Positions 11,501-24,847 of a stretch of DNA of 64,000 nucleotides are shown here, piece by piece; the stretch's first letter is position 1; the number at the start of each line of letters is the position of its first letter. Made by a program: the position numbers and the translations under genes. The notes below the pieces were generated by a model. That model saw only the letters and a program-made list of their open reading frames with translations. It was not told where the DNA came from and did no database searches. The stretch covers positions 69,563-133,562 of the forward strand of contig QNGE01000852.1 of NCBI GenBank assembly GCA_008508345.1. Reading direction: 5' to 3'. The DNA comes from Paragonimus westermani (Eukaryota > Platyhelminthes > Trematoda > Plagiorchiida > Troglotrematidae).

Positions 11501-14164
11501 GGTGGCACACTTTGTGTTGCTGTGTATGTCACAGACAGAAGTTGGACAGTGACCCTAGCGAAATCTATCGATCGTAATCAAATTCACGAAAACGGTGTCA
11601 AGAGAACTGGGTTCAGTCACAGATTACTTGAATAGAAATTTTGTAAATCCCTGAAAGCGGAACGACAGCAAGATTAAAAAGATGTGAAGAGCACTTTTAT
11701 TGCGCAGTCAATTGTTTCCTTCAGCTGTTTTTTAAAATACTATAGAATAAACAAATAGTTGCAGTTTCCACTCGAGTTAAAGTAGGGAGTTCGAATATTA
11801 TGCCAGGATTCGTTCCCTATCTATACACTTTTTGCCGCTTAGATGTGAAAAGTTATTGAGTGTTCTACGTGGAACCACTTGATTGCACAATCAATCTCCA
11901 CACTCATTCATTCCTATTTATGTGGCCAGTAGGGTGTGGATAAAATTGTTGGATACTTCATTATGAAACACTGGTAAACGGTCTGTAGGCTCAGAGGACT
12001 TTGCGCAAGATTCCAGGGGACGTGAATCGGCTGGAAAGAAAAGGATTGGCAAGATACACAAAATTTAGTAAGCGTGATCAGCCGATAAACTAATCAAGTG
12101 AAGCCAAGATTATCCTACCCCGAATTATTTAGCCGAGCCAATTGCACACCTTTTGACTAGTAGTATATGTCTTCACTGCTGGTTTCACTTATAAAATGAT
12201 GGGTTTTTAGAGCGATTAGGTCTGTTCAATCAGTACGGCGGGCGAATCACTTTTTGACTGAGAAGAATAATATTTGGCGTAGGCGTTACTGCCAGACAAA
12301 GCCGCCATCAAAGTTTCCATTACAAACACATTTTGGCTTCAAATCCCGGATGAAGCCGGTGACCGGAGTTGAAAACTGCATTTACAACAACCCTCGCCAA
12401 CCAAAGCGCTGAAACATTTCACCTGCTTAGAATTGATCTACCTAAACTAATGCTGTCCGTTTTATCGTTAATTGAAAACGCACGATTATATGATCAAAGA
12501 AAACATCAATAGGTTGCTCAACTCTTATGATGGCTTTTGCCCTCTATCGTACCGGTTCAATCACACATTGAGCGAGTCTTTTACTGTTGTGCCCTTTCAA
12601 TTCAGAAGGCTTAGAATTCATTAGAGAAACTACGTGTTTTAGTCTGCAGTGAGTAGACCACCACTCCATTGCACCCATGATCGGTGGGACGGATGCATGC
12701 CAGTTGTGGATTAGTGTTCGTCACACTCAAAAAACGCTGGTGGTCCAGGCATATGGCCGAATGACAGTGGCCTTTTCAAAAGTCTCCGATACCTGCGGTC
12801 CTACTGCTGTGTAAAACATTGGTGTGAAACAATATGACCGTTTGAACTTGGTTCAGTTTTCATTAGTAAATGCACCAGAGCGGGCAATAGGCAACTAACA
12901 ATTTCACTGTAAAACTCCTTCAACACTTGCCTTCTTGTCGTTCCAAATAATTAAATGTATGGTGATCCGTATATTCTTGTCACCTCAGATATTAGTGTGT
13001 CCAAACTGTTTATCGTGACCTCTATCTCTTCGAATTATTGCTTTGATCACACAAAAGTTAGAAATTCAGCGTTACCATGTACACGGCTTCAAAAAATTAC
13101 TTACCAACTTGTGTTCCTGTAAAATGTAACAGTAGCCACCGCTGAAACGGAGGCAGAACATAGCAGGCTACTAGGGCAAGGAGACGCTTCCGCAAATAGC
13201 TCGATATTATCGTGCACAATGAGATATCGATGATTGAAGTTGTACATTTTGATGTATAGCAGTAAAAGATTCAAGCAGACATTTAGTAGATTGACTTGCC
13301 AAACAGTGGGAGAAATCAACATGCGGGGAGTAAGAATTACCAGAGGCACCTTTGTTTACAAAGGTATCGCAAGGACAGGGACGTTCTAATCAAGTGTATG
13401 GACAATCGTGCATTTATACAACTAAACGTAGGATGGAGTGCCTTAGACCTTGGTGGTGAGTTCCAGTTCTTTCCCAGAAAGTCTACGAAACGCATTAACA
13501 AAAGTTGATAAACAGTGGAGAATAAAGCAATTTTACACGGATTTTACAACCTAGTAATGAGGAATTGACGGAGACTTTGTTCACTCTACGCACAATGCCA
13601 GGTATATGTAATAAATGTGAAGGTTAAAAGACTTCTGGGCCACTTAAAATCGGAATGCTTACGTAAAGGGTCAGAGAGCAGTAAGTGAACACTGAGTAAT
13701 AAAAATGGTACAGCTTGGTACTTTTTCTGAACTAAGCAACAAACGTGGAAAGAAAGGACAATTGGAAATAATGCACAAAGCAGGTTGGAATCCCAAGTTC
13801 GATTGCACGTGGTTCAGTATGATCCATTGAACAACGTGGTGTTCGTATTTTACAAAAAACAACATGTCCATACTTCACAGCTTTTAAGGTAAGACAAAGA
13901 GAAGAAAGAATAGTAAATTATAAAGCGCCTGTGTTGAGTGGCAGCAACGTAGAAATTCGACTTGTGGGGACTACAATGTGCTTGTATGCAGTAAGCATAC
14001 AGTTTATCAAGATTCATGGAAAGAGTAGAGGCGATAACAGCCAACTCCTATATCGCTTGTTCGATGCGGTAGTGTGAAGTTTGATTGATTTCTGTTCTGA
14101 CCCTCTTACATTTTGTATAGCATGCCCATAAAATGGTCGATGGAAGTTGAGGGGGTTAGAATAT
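8521..14164. other. No recognisable feature
   Basis: AT-leaning sequence with only short unconvincing open frames on both strands (for example 10,373-10,588 and 13,101-13,508). No domain, repeat partner or RNA gene was identified by eye. Confidence 0.5.
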
Positions 14165-14310
14165 TTTGAATTACATACCACCCACACTTGATCGCAGCCT
14201 TCGTATTCATCTAAGCATTCAGACTGGCCCACTTCGAAGGAAAGCACTGTACTCGGGTTTTGCTCTTATTACGGCTAATTGGTAGTGCATATCTTCGTAT
14301 AGATCAGAGC
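14165..14310 (-). repeat. SINE-like repeat, copy 1 (most diverged)
   Basis: It aligns with 15,430-15,575 and 53,790-53,930. The shared core includes CTTGATCGCAGCCTTCGT and GGTAGTGCATATCTTCG. The edges are poorly defined because of divergence. Confidence 0.7.
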
Positions 14311-15410
14311 TTATACCCCTAGTCCTCATGACACCAGCAATCTCACAATAGGAACAACGAAATTATTCCATCCAAACATTCAAGCTCAAGTTTTTATGAA
14401 CGATGCTTGGCCTTCCCAAGGATATCGAAGGGAGAATAAACAGAATCACCCTGTTCAGTCGCCTTGACAACCCTGTGCTCAATACTTTTCGACTTAGTTG
14501 AAGCTACTGTTTTCACTGAGCCAACTAAGAGCATGACCGATGCACAATTATTTGCCGCGGCGTTTGAACTTTGTACACAATCTCGATGAAGTAACGTATG
14601 TGGCCTGAACGAAACGACCATATAGAGTATAATGATGTAATCAGTTCTTGATCCTCAATATGTTCATTCAATTGGTTAATTCCCCGTCTTTCGTTTGTGC
14701 TGCACCTTAGATGATTCTCCAAGGAAGTTTTCCCAGTCGAACGAAGTTGCGATTTTCTGTTTCCAAAAAGGCTCTAGCAAAATGTTTTACTTACAGGAAG
14801 TCACTTCAACTCTCATCTAATGTGAGCGAGTGTTCCATATTAGAAGTACTCAAAACTTCTGTTGCCACGATCCATATCCGGAGTATCCAATGGGATACTT
14901 ACTAATATCCACTTCAAATGCCTCTTCTGATTCTGATGTACATTGTGCAAAAATACTAGAGAGTATAGGCCTCCTAAGAAAAAAGCTCCAGTACCAATCC
15001 GTGAAAAGGTAAGTTACGAACAAGAACGAGCCAATGGCCGACAAAACAATGACAAAGACGTACGTTGCCGAACAACCATCTACTACACGTGCTTTGCGGT
15101 ACACTCTCCAGTGTTTAATAGCCTACTTGAAACAAGATGTAACAGCGGTTATAATTGATTTCACTGAAATTTGTGTGAGCGAGGTCATTTCTTTGTCTGC
15201 TGGTCGTTCTGAAAACAAAACGTGCTCGAATGCACCAGAATGTTTTGGCCATTTGGTTTTACTGGATTTCCCATCAGCTGTTACATTAAACAGGTCGTGC
15301 ATCTGAGGGGCCAGAAAATATTTTCACAACAGATTGAACTGGGTCACATAATAGTTGTTAGAACACCATGCACAGCACTTTCACAAAGAAGCTTAACAAA
15401 AAACAAGAAT
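14311..15410. other. No confirmed gene; weak splice-like signals only
   Basis: Open frames exist on both strands around 14,711-15,306. On the minus strand a hydrophobic stretch lies upstream of an acceptor-like TTTTTTCTTAG (exon edge 14,973) and a GTAAGT donor (exon edge 14,903). On the plus strand there is an acceptor-like site near 14,790 and a donor near 15,008. The competing signals and lack of a known domain mean I do not call a gene. Confidence 0.4.
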
Positions 15411-15590
15411 TACTGATGAGTAGTCGGGGATTTGGTTTATTTTCAAGTTGACCATCACTCACATTTGATCGCAGCGTTCGCATTCAGCTAGACTTTGCAG
15501 CCAGCCTCTTTCGAGAAGAAGCACCAGACTCGAGTTTCGCTCTGATTGGAGCTCGTCAGTAGTGCATATTCTTGCCACGGCCGCGGTGGC
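15411..15590 (-). repeat. SINE-like repeat, copy 2
   Basis: A copy of the repeat at 53,764-53,944, starting with the same TACTGATGAGTAGTCGGGG edge and running to TTGCCACGGCC. Similarity ends just before the tRNA-type B box seen in copy 3. If the tRNA-like head is the 5' end, the element lies on the minus strand and is 5'-truncated. Confidence 0.8.
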
Positions 15591-16494
15591 TGCGGTCAAA
15601 TGTGGGTGATATTTAACTTTAAAAAAGCAAGAAAGAAAAATTGGGTAAACATGATAATTTTTCGATAATTTCTAGCTATGGCACACAAATAAATGACGAA
15701 GTAATACACACACTCATAGTTACAATACACAGTGATAATCGTCGGTGTGTGGAGAAAATAAGGCCATGTCTGACAGTTTGTCTTTCTTGAATAAGAGTAA
15801 AATACAAACCTCCAGATGCAATGTTAGACCGATTTCCCACCAATGCAGTTTGCTGGTAAATGTGTTTCGCAATTCAGTTTGAAACCCTGATTCGATACAA
15901 ATGATGAACGGACTGTATAGTTCAGGTGAAGTCTGAATGACCAAGCTTTATCTGGAGGGACCGAATGAATCTAAAATGTCTACCAGCTTGGACACGAATT
16001 AAGTGCTCAATTAGTTGTAAGAAACCAACACAGGTACATTCGACTAAGTATCCATCGTAAAGTGGAAAACTGTAACACGACCTGAGTTCAGCAGTTTGGG
16101 TTTCCAACCCATTTCTACCGATTGGGAAAACAATACATGATATTTGTAACACTATGCTTACTGACACGAGATCATAAAGCCACCCTACGTTGTACAAATT
16201 CTGTCACCACAATACGCAACCATATGGCTACTGCCGTTCTCTCTCTGAAGCTCGATGCACGGTGTCGTCATGTACCTTGCAAGTGAATGAAAGAGGATTG
16301 GACTAAGGATGTTCGATTCTCACTGTAAAGCACTGATCAACTCCTTTGTGCAATTGAAGATCTCAACCTCCTCGTTTACTTTTCGAGCACTTACATTCCA
16401 GTGATTCCCGATTACGTTCAAACTAGGACATTTTCACAGACAGACATGTCCTTGTGACGCAGTACATGTACACGCGACCTCGTTTTACAACAAT
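15591..16494. other. No recognisable feature
   Basis: Short open frames at 15,720-16,197 on the minus strand have no recognisable domain. Confidence 0.5.
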
Positions 16495-16840
16495 GTGGTG
16501 GATTATCAAACCGGAGTTTCGAGCATTCCAGCTCTTGGCGGAATACATCAATGCGGCGAGGAAGTGTGTCCAAAAGCCCACAGCGAGTGGATTGCGGATA
16601 ACACGAGCGACCGGACGAGCCATCGCCCAACGAGATCAAAATAACAGACAAGAAAAGACGGGCGAAACCCCCTCCCCGTGACAGATGGCGTCGGCCACAC
16701 ACACAAACCAGGCCGTAACGCACACGCAGTGCTAGCGGAAACCGAGGTTGTTGTGGTCTGGAATTCCGGCATGGCATGACAAACAGAGAGTTGGACAATA
16801 AAGATTATGCTTCATTGAAAGCTACAATACTAATACGCAT
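16495..16840 (+). repeat. Dispersed repeat X, copy 1
   Basis: It is related along its length to 36,845-37,172 in the same orientation. Shared stretches include CACAGCGAGTGGATTGCGGA near 16,580, GTTGTGGTCTGGAATTCC near 16,750, and GTTGGACA then TGCTTCATTGAA near the end. An AATAAA lies at about 16,798. It is moderately GC-rich with no clear protein. An LTR or LINE 3' region is possible; the class is unknown. Confidence 0.75.
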
Positions 16841-19800
16841 TCTTGAGTATACATGTTAACCGCCGATAGGAATTTAACTCATTTGGTAATACGAGAACTG
16901 GCATATTCACACCATACAGAATACCGAACCCGTTCACACATTCACGTACTGCGGTTTGTCCTCTTGCCTCTCACATATAATACCCAGTGGAAACTTATAC
17001 CGATAGAGTAGCATTGCGTCCATGTAAGCCGGAACCTCTCTCGTTACATACGTTTCGTTTGTTCATATACTGAACTGGTCTTTTCAAGAACCATCTGAAG
17101 ACAAATCTTCATCTTGATTTGGTTAATTGCCTCTCATATGCTCAGATAGAACTGCCTAAAAGGTAAAATGTTGCACCCGTGTCTATTGTTCTTTAAACTG
17201 CACATCTGACTCAAAAGTCATGTCTAGATGATGAGAACTTACACAGACACCGAGTTTTCCTACAGATTCATCGCGGGATTGCTTCAGACGTTCTTCAAAA
17301 TTACGTAGTGACGAAAGGGCAACAAATTAATCTTCGTCAGTCCGATACGAAAATGCGAATCCCGACACGTTGAAGCGGAAATTATTTGTATGTTTTTTAA
17401 CCTTATGGTCTGTTGAGGGATGCATTCCGTACTGTGTGACGAAGCGTTACGCGGTGTCGAGTGATCTAAGCGGGTGATTCAAGATTCACTTTTTTCGTAA
17501 TGAAACGTTCTCTGTGTTAAAGTCAAACTATGGGGTGCGTTTAGTGAAGCCCCCTTGCAAACTCGTCACAGAACGCGGCTGCTGTTCAATAGTCTGGTGT
17601 CGTATAAATTGTGTCAAGTTATGCATGTACGGTGGAATGACTATACTAATCTGGTTGACCTTCAAGAGAGATCTCGTCAATCATGCACGTTATTTAACGG
17701 CGTTTTCTATTTGATTTCCTATTTTAGGAGGGTAGGCAGTTCAGGCTTTGTATGTAGATGTGTGTCCCGAATGCTTAACCGACAGTAACGCAAATATGTT
17801 AACTTGACTTATATCTGTCGACTGCTTACTGTTAACATGGCCATCTTCCTATTCCGTTACACCCAACGATCAGTCATTTTTCATCGTGTGTAGTTTGCCT
17901 ATTTCTCCCATTTGTCTATTTGTGTTAGAGCAACGTGGTTGAACGCAGTAAAGTGAGCTATCGAAACAGCCTCGCAGCAAGAGACAGGAGTGTCACTCGT
18001 AGCTTATTATCTCCAGAAACGGACTTTTGTTCACCAACTTCACAATGCTATCTTTGTTTGCTTTAATAAGATGGACAAAGAATGTGACATTTGGTCGTTA
18101 CCAGCCAAATAGCATTCACCGTTGATATTGAATTTCGCATTCAAATAAGATTTGGGATGACTCATTTCAAAGGGTAGGATTAGAGTACACCATTAGTGCA
18201 CATCCTCCTCCGGGCGGGTATTTTACTCTTGTCCTCGTGACTGATACGAGCATTTCAAGCACCACTTCATTAACCACATCTTTCGCTTTAATAGCTCATC
18301 TTATCTAACCATTCACGTCCGGTCTCACTCGAACAGGGTCATTTGATCATTTCGATAGAGGAATAAATTGTTTCAGGCATACATATTGTAATGATATCTG
18401 AATAGGGCTTATTATTTAGACGCTGGCTGCATAATCATACTAACCAGAGTATAAATTCCATTACGGAAAGGTCTGTGAGCCACGGGTGAGAACTAGTATG
18501 ATCGGAACCAAAGTTTATTGCTAGATCCGAGCTGACTAAAAAGTAATTGAGTGCGAACGCCGACACCAAATAGGAGCGGATGTTACTGACGATCGAATTC
18601 AGTCGATCAGCACGAAGGCTACCTGTTGAGGAACATGAAAATTTTATCCTATATACTCTGTGGCCTACTAGGCAGTATAATGGCAAATGTATGATGCAGG
18701 GGCTTGTACACTCGCATTACTGCTACTCAGTCAAGTCACTTCCGGCTAATGAAACGCCTCTTGAGAGTTGCCAGATAGGGGCTGTGCTACTATGTTCAAA
18801 TAACTATGGCCAAAAGATGGCTATTTACTATAATGTTGAGAAATGATGCACACAATTGAACCAGGAATAGTCGCAAAAACGATGAGAACTACAAGCTTTC
18901 CGGGACTGACGTAAATATACTATCCGAGTTGTTAGAAGTACTGACATGGATGACCAAATCTACCGCGGCGAGGTGTGGTGGGAACGTTGCAGGAACAGGA
19001 TCACGTTTATCCAATGTGGAACCGTGGTGTGGTAGTGCAGCTCATGTCCTCTTGTTCGTTGTACCCGCCGCGTTGGTGAGTCTCCGCTTTGTGAGTTGTG
19101 GCGTTGGAAGTCATGATGTGCACCCAGTCTGCGAGCGCAGTCGTTAGCGTTCCGGTTAACGAGCCTGAGGGTCAATCAATGGTGTCACACGGGTGTGTCG
19201 GTGTTGTATCGTTGACGTTAACCACGGTATCGACAAAAAAGGGCTCGTAATCGGTCGAGTGAGTGAGTGGGAATACCCAACTGAGGGTGTGCATGCGGCC
19301 TGGATCGGGAATGTCGATGCGCACGTCTCGTGAAGCTCGTAAATGTCGGTTTGTGGGGCCTTGGACGTTGTTACTGTGATGATGGTGGGTGAGACCGCCA
19401 AAGTGCAGGGCGAGCTGGCCAGGTGAAAGGTGGATGAGTGGTTGAGGTTGAACGAAGCTAATATCGCAGCCATTAGGGTTGTCATACAGTCATGTATCGT
19501 TACAGAGTTAAGGCCAGCGTGAAAAGGCCAGCTCGACAACTCTCACCTTAGACATGTACTTTCAAGTGACGGAGAATAGAACCGGCATCCACATGTTTCA
19601 CAATCAACCTATGCGCTCATTTGTACTCATCAGATGGCACCGCTCAATGGGAAGTGAATACTTGACAGTGGGAACCAGGCTATTTCAGTCGCTCATTCCC
19701 AAGCGGCTGTAAGACCAACTAGCTTGAGTATGCCCGATCAGAATTTCCAACCTATTTCATTCTCGATTTTGCTTCATTTTGCCATCGAATGTTGTTAATT

Positions 19801-20239
19801 TCCAAAGAATCTCAAAGAATCTGCAGTTATGGCGAATATTGGTTAACCGACAAGCGCGAGTAAAGTTGATTGCGAACTTCCATTCACATTTTCGATTAAA
19901 TTTTCTACACTGACGCCCCATTTCTCGGTGCAGTCGATGCAATGACCACAGGTGAGACGCATTCTGATAGCCTCTTTTATTTTGAAGAACAATTTACACA
20001 GATCCATTCGAAGTGAACAACAAGCGGTGACACCAAAATAAGCGACACAATAAAGTAAGGGGAAATTCAACACAGATGTAGTGTGCTACCTTGATATCAA
20101 CATTGAACAGTTGGCATGTCCTTTCACAGGAGTAGCAGACGTTCGTAATTCAGTCATCAAAAAAGGACTTGGGTGATATGTGAAAGGAGGAAATGGATTA
20201 AAAAAATATAGTGTCTTAAAATCAAAAGATCTTCAGGCT
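16841..20239. other. No recognisable feature
   Basis: There is a GC-richer patch at 18,950-19,540 with an open minus-strand frame (19,156-19,539) rich in Ser/Thr/Pro. It lacks any domain I can name. The rest shows nothing. Confidence 0.45.
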
Positions 20240-22979
20240 GTTGCCACATTCAAAGCTCACGCATCGGGATAGTGAAATGTCCTTCCTAGTGAGACAACCG
20301 TTAGGAGGTGTTAACAATCAATGTCAGGTTCCCCGCAGAAATGTTTCCAGGGGAGCCAAGCACATCTAACAGACATAGATCAGACAGGGTATAGGAGAGC
20401 GGTTCATTTCGAAGAATCGCATTGCAGGGGGTGGGAAACACAATACCACGGGAAGAGATGGTCACAGAATAATGAGAAATAGAGTCCATATCACGGCCTA
20501 TGGTATGGAGGGCCGATTGAATGATGGCATCATTGGCTGCGGTAGTCATCCGCTACACTGACATCCAGTACCACAGCAGCACCGTCACGAACCGCGATAA
20601 AGTCAGGTTCGATGGACTCGTAGCTTCTCGAATACCGTGCAGCCCAGACTGCGCGGCCTTTTCACCAGATCTTCCGTTACGTGGTTGTGCCGAGCACAAT
20701 GCACATTGTGGGTGGTGCAGCACGATTGGAGAATATGCGCGAGGCTTACTGGTTGCCATGACAGAGAAATGAGTGATCACCCCGGCCACCACGAGAACTC
20801 CGGACCTTTGTTCACGGAAGACCCTAACAGAGCTGGATGGTACGAATAAAGTTCTTGGGAAAAAGGCGGTCTGAATCCAACAACCGGTGATTAGAGCGTG
20901 GGGACCGAGGCACTTCTTGAAGATCACGACCGTCTAGCTTATGATAAAGCTTATCCATCCACGTTGCATGTGCATCCTCCTTGTTCTTCACTACCTCGCC
21001 CTGAAGGCGTACTGGACCGCACAATTCCTTCATGATTTAGCCAAACGGATCATCCCGGGCTGGATATTGGCTGGAGAACAGTATCTCCACTCATTTGCTC
21101 AGACTGCACAGCCGACTTAAGGCGGGGTCAGTGCAGGACAAATTGACGAATTGTACACTCCATGACTCTAAGCGTGTTTCGGACTCGGCTCAGACCTAGT
21201 GAGTAATTCATCCTCGAGATCGGATGCTGCCTCAGAAGATGTAGGCACTGATGCGACCTCAGAGACTCTTTGTTAGTTTCATCTAACATCGTACGAAGTT
21301 GCAGTCGATGATTCGTGAATGTTTTACCTTACCGTGTCGACGGGATACCCAGGTTTGTCACAGTGTCCGAGGCGTTTAGTGAGTGGATAATGTCCAGACC
21401 AAAATTAGTAGACCCACCAGCTGTAGCTGTTGTGTTGTGCTTATGGTCGCCACGGATGATCATGATTTTAGTTTTTTGCTTGTTACTTCTCAGTCAGGAT
21501 AACTTCAGGGCACCGGCAGCGGCTGTAAGCTTCACAGAGAATTGCGTCGGATTCTCAGCCAGAAGAATCAAATCATCGGCGTAACTGAAACCTCTGACCA
21601 CTGTATCGTGAAACTGGTAGTCAAGCTCCGGTCGAGATAAGGCCAACACCTCATCCATTGCCATAGTGACTAGCGGCGGCGACAGTGGGTCACTCCAATG
21701 AACACCATGCTAGGATCGGGGGACAAACCTATCGAACATAAGAGCACTTCGATATGAATCGCAATGTAGTGTGCTACAGGTGGAGGGGCACTGAAATTCT
21801 GGGTCGATCTAACAATCGAGTGTTGTTATATAGAATAGAACGCCCTGAACATGTCAATAAACACCATGCACGGGCTGCATGACATGGTGCACGAGTTCCG
21901 GAGCAGCACATGGAGTAGTGAGATCGCCTTGAGGCATCCATGACGGTGTAGAAATGGTACTTGAAGAGCGGGCAGTTGCAAACGCGTATTCCATCGATCA
22001 GTCATTATCTTGTGGGACCAACGTGCCAGCATTGAAGATACAACGATAGGTCTCAATCCGTTGTGAGAGAAAGGGTTATTCATCTTCCGCCAAAGCGTGT
22101 TGCAAGTGTGGCAGGAAGAGGTTGAAATATCCGGCCAGCTTTCATAAGCTTTCATAAGTAACAGTTTGTTTAAACCTGGGGTGCTAGAAACTTTCTCTTC
22201 ATTGATCGGGTAGACCAAGGATCACTCTGAAGGCAGAATCGTACGTGATGATCACTCATCACTGGACGAATGGGCCGACAATACCTCGGACCATTACTCG
22301 TTGGAACTATTTTGAGGGTCATGGCTCGCCTTGTACGCAGTTCCCCAGTTTCCAGAAAAGACCGAAAAAGTAGCATCTTTCTTTCACTGATCCTGCAGGG
22401 TTCAGATTGCGGTATAGTTGGCTTTCCTATCTATTTCCTGGCCGACTAGTTTCCTGCAGCGACGCGAGCACGTCGTCGAGTGATCAGTCGCCATGTGTAC
22501 AGAAAGGCATGTTATTTAATGACTTAGCCTGTACCGTCATGAAAATGCCCGCATGAAGGCCGCGGGCGAACGCTGACAATTTATCGTTATATAAAGAAGC
22601 ATCGTTATTGGACTCCAGTTGGGGTATTACTGTTTGGGTCAACCGGAAAACCACTCGGAATGTTTACAAGCTTTGCACTCAATATCCGACGTCATATTTG
22701 TTTATGAGGCGGTGGTGGGATGGGTAGTGGAGGCAGAGAGGTTCTGCCCATTCATAATATACAGACGCATCCTGACGCTCTCCAGAGTACGCCCAGGGAA
22801 ATGTGATAGAAGCCGGTGATTAAGTTCTCGTTTAATGGAACAAGATAGGACCAGCTCATCAGCAAATCTGACAAGGGAAGCCGATTCTTGCTGCGACTAA
22901 TTTGACCTGGCGGCTTTCGTGTATCGGAGCTTCTCGTGGTTACTTCCTGTGTAAACTGAAACCAATTTTGTTTGGAAAG
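20240..22979 (-). pseudogene. R2-clade LINE: Myb-like, reverse transcriptase, CCHC and endonuclease
   Basis: R2-clade LINEs encode one protein that nicks DNA with a restriction-like endonuclease and primes cDNA there. In 5'-3' order on the minus strand there is the remnant of the second zinc finger (22,979 onward). A Myb-like block HFPGRTLESVRMRLY lies near 22,760-22,805. RT fingers contain LLFRSFLETGELRTRR (22,376 down) and LRPIVVSSMLA. Next comes IDMFRAFYS, then the intact catalytic YADDLILLAE (YADD at 21,572-21,583). The thumb has LRQHPISRMNYSLGLSRVRN. A CCHC-like LQSCCTTHNVHCARHN lies at about 20,677-20,737. The endonuclease motif PDFIAVRDGAAVVLDVS is at about 20,557-20,611. Many frameshifts and stops separate the blocks. 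The order RT-CCHC-endonuclease is diagnostic of this clade. The 3' end near 20,240 is approximate. Confidence 0.88.
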
Positions 22980-23136
22980 TGTAGAACAAGCCAGGTTCAG
23001 AGCAAGATGTGTATTCACTACACCACACATAACATCTCATCTAGTCTGTAATGGGTACTATAGATATAGGTCAGTGTGGAACAATCTGATTGGCGAATGC
23101 AGATATGGCGTACACGATTGGCTGCGCTCCACAACA
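22980..23136 (-). repeat. 3' LTR of the gypsy element (157 bp)
   Basis: The partner of 26,935-27,091, ending CTCCACAACA on the plus strand. A purine-rich tract lies immediately upstream of it in the element's orientation. Confidence 0.95.
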
Positions 23137-23149
23137 TCCTTCTCTTTTT

Positions 23150-24440
23150 GAAGAATCTTCGGTATTCTTCGGTTTCGTAGAACGAACTCGGTCTCTTCAG
23201 TGGAACTGGATTTAGCTGCTCCAGAACTTGTGTTCATCGTTTCCTGTTCCCGTAGGTGCACTCTGTTCCTCCTTAATGTCCCGTGATTTGTACGTACCAC
23301 ATAAGAACGCTCGCCGTCTCATCCTTCCACAATCCCTGGGGCCCATCTGTCAGAGGCCATACCAAACGGCTGAATCCAAACGGTATCCCCTTCGTCCAAT
23401 CTTAGTAGCTCATGAGTCTCTTTATTGTACACTTGTCTTTCTCGTTCCATGCGTTGTTTTAAACGTTTTCATACGGTGTCCCACATGAGAGTTTGTAGGG
23501 CTAGACGATCGTTAACTAGTGGTATTCGAGTTCTCGTTCTTCTACCCCTGAGCAGTTGAGCCGGACTCAAATCTATATCTGCTGACGGGGTGTTTCTGTG
23601 TTATAGCAGTGCCAGATAGGCGTCTTCTTTGGCTGTTAAGCATTTCTTCATTATTTTCTTTGTCTTCTTCACAGCAGATTCCGCTTTATCATTAGACTGG
23701 CTGTGGTGTGGAATTGAGACTTGGTGTTTAAACCACCATTTTTCGGCAAACTCCGCAAACTGTTGTGCTGAAAATTGTGGACCACCATCTGATCTCACAT
23801 TCTGGAATGCAATATCTTGCGAATTAGGCTTTCAACCTGCTGAGTATCTCCTCGGCTGATGTGGCATTTAACTCCTCAATATCAAAAAAGTCGCTGAAAT
23901 AGTCCACCAAAAGTAGATATGATTTTTCTGCATGCGAGAATAGATCAACCACTACGTGTTGGCAAGGTCGCTTAGGGACTGAGTGGCACACCATGGGCTC
24001 CTTTAGCTGTCGAGTCCCGTACTGATTGCCGACCATACAGGTTGAAACAAAATCCTTGATATGACTAGTCATGCCTGGCCAGTATACAGTATCCTTAGCG
24101 CGTCTCGTACAGCTACGCATACCGAGGTGCGAACGGTATATTTCTTGCATAGTGAGTTTTCTGGCAGCTCGGGGAATAATCAAACGTTCTCCACGGAACT
24201 CAAGACCGTTTTCTGTGGTCAACTCATCCCGGACCTTGAAATAAGGACAAATGATTTCACTCACTTGTCGTGCGTTGTCGGGCCAGCCGTTTCTGATTTG
24301 CTCTTCGAGCTTCTCCATCTCTTCATCGTCGGCAAACGTCTGCCTTATTCGTGGTAACCGCGAGTCTGATTCAGCGAGCGTTAGATATACTTGTTCATAT
24401 ACGGTGCAGTTGTCTTCTCCCGTTGCCAGCAGGGCTCGCG
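23150..24440 (-). pseudogene. Gypsy integrase
   Basis: Integrase joins cDNA to host DNA. The HHCC zinc site is damaged: IYRSHLGMRSC has Tyr for the first His, and CMVGNQY has Gly for the last Cys. The catalytic core has VVVDLF (first Asp) and LLLVDYFSDF, then, after a frameshift near 23,830, RSDGGPQFS (second Asp) and NDKAESAVK (Glu). The C-terminal part includes GDTVWIQPF and SYVVRTNHGTLRRNRVHLRE (about 23,230-23,300). The DDE residues themselves remain. Confidence 0.94.
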
Positions 24441-24792
24441 ATAGTGTATCCGCCAGTGCCATGTTCTTTCCAGGAGTGTATCCGATCTCGAAATTGTACT
24501 TCTGTAGGCGTACCAACATTGCCTGTAAACGGCGTGGCGCCTTGTCCAGATGCTTCTTAACGATAGTTGTCAATGGCTTATGATCGGTTTACACGATAGT
24601 TTTTCTCCCAAATGTGCAATCGTTGAATTTTTCCATTGCAAATACCACCGCCAGCAGTTCCTTTCCGATTTGTGCGTATCGGGTCTTGGCGCTACTCATG
24701 GTTCGACTTCGGAAATCAATCGGCTGCCCGTTCTGTATGAGAACTGCTCCAATCCCATTTTGGTTGCTGTCACATTGTATCACTAACCGCAC
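24440..24792 (-). pseudogene. Gypsy RNase H
   Basis: It contains IQCDSNQNGIGAVLIQNGQP with the first catalytic Asp, then YAQIGKELLAVVFAMEKF (catalytic Glu in KELL). An in-frame TAA at 24,589-24,591 follows, just before the DHKPL motif. The frame then continues through RRLQAMLVRLQKYNFEIGYT and ADTLSRAL, the closing RNase H block. One stop is the only break, so it is one of the better preserved domains. Confidence 0.94.
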
Positions 24793-24847
24793 ACGTGAAT
24801 CATAGTAACGTAATACAGGAGCTTTGACGATTGATTGTTTGATGTTT

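Noticed and set aside
14850..15104. Minus-strand frame with a hydrophobic segment and splice-like edges (14,903 and 14,973) as a host membrane-protein exon
   Set aside because: Equally good splice-like sites exist on the plus strand over the same bases, and no domain or second exon is found.
15413..15420. CTGATGAG in the SINE-like repeat (also at 53,767-53,774) as a hammerhead core
   Set aside because: No GAAA box or stem II follows in the right place on either strand. The motif is probably chance.
19156..19539. 127-codon Ser/Thr/Pro-rich minus frame as a gene
   Set aside because: Composition reflects a GC-rich patch. No domain, and overlapping frames on the other strand.
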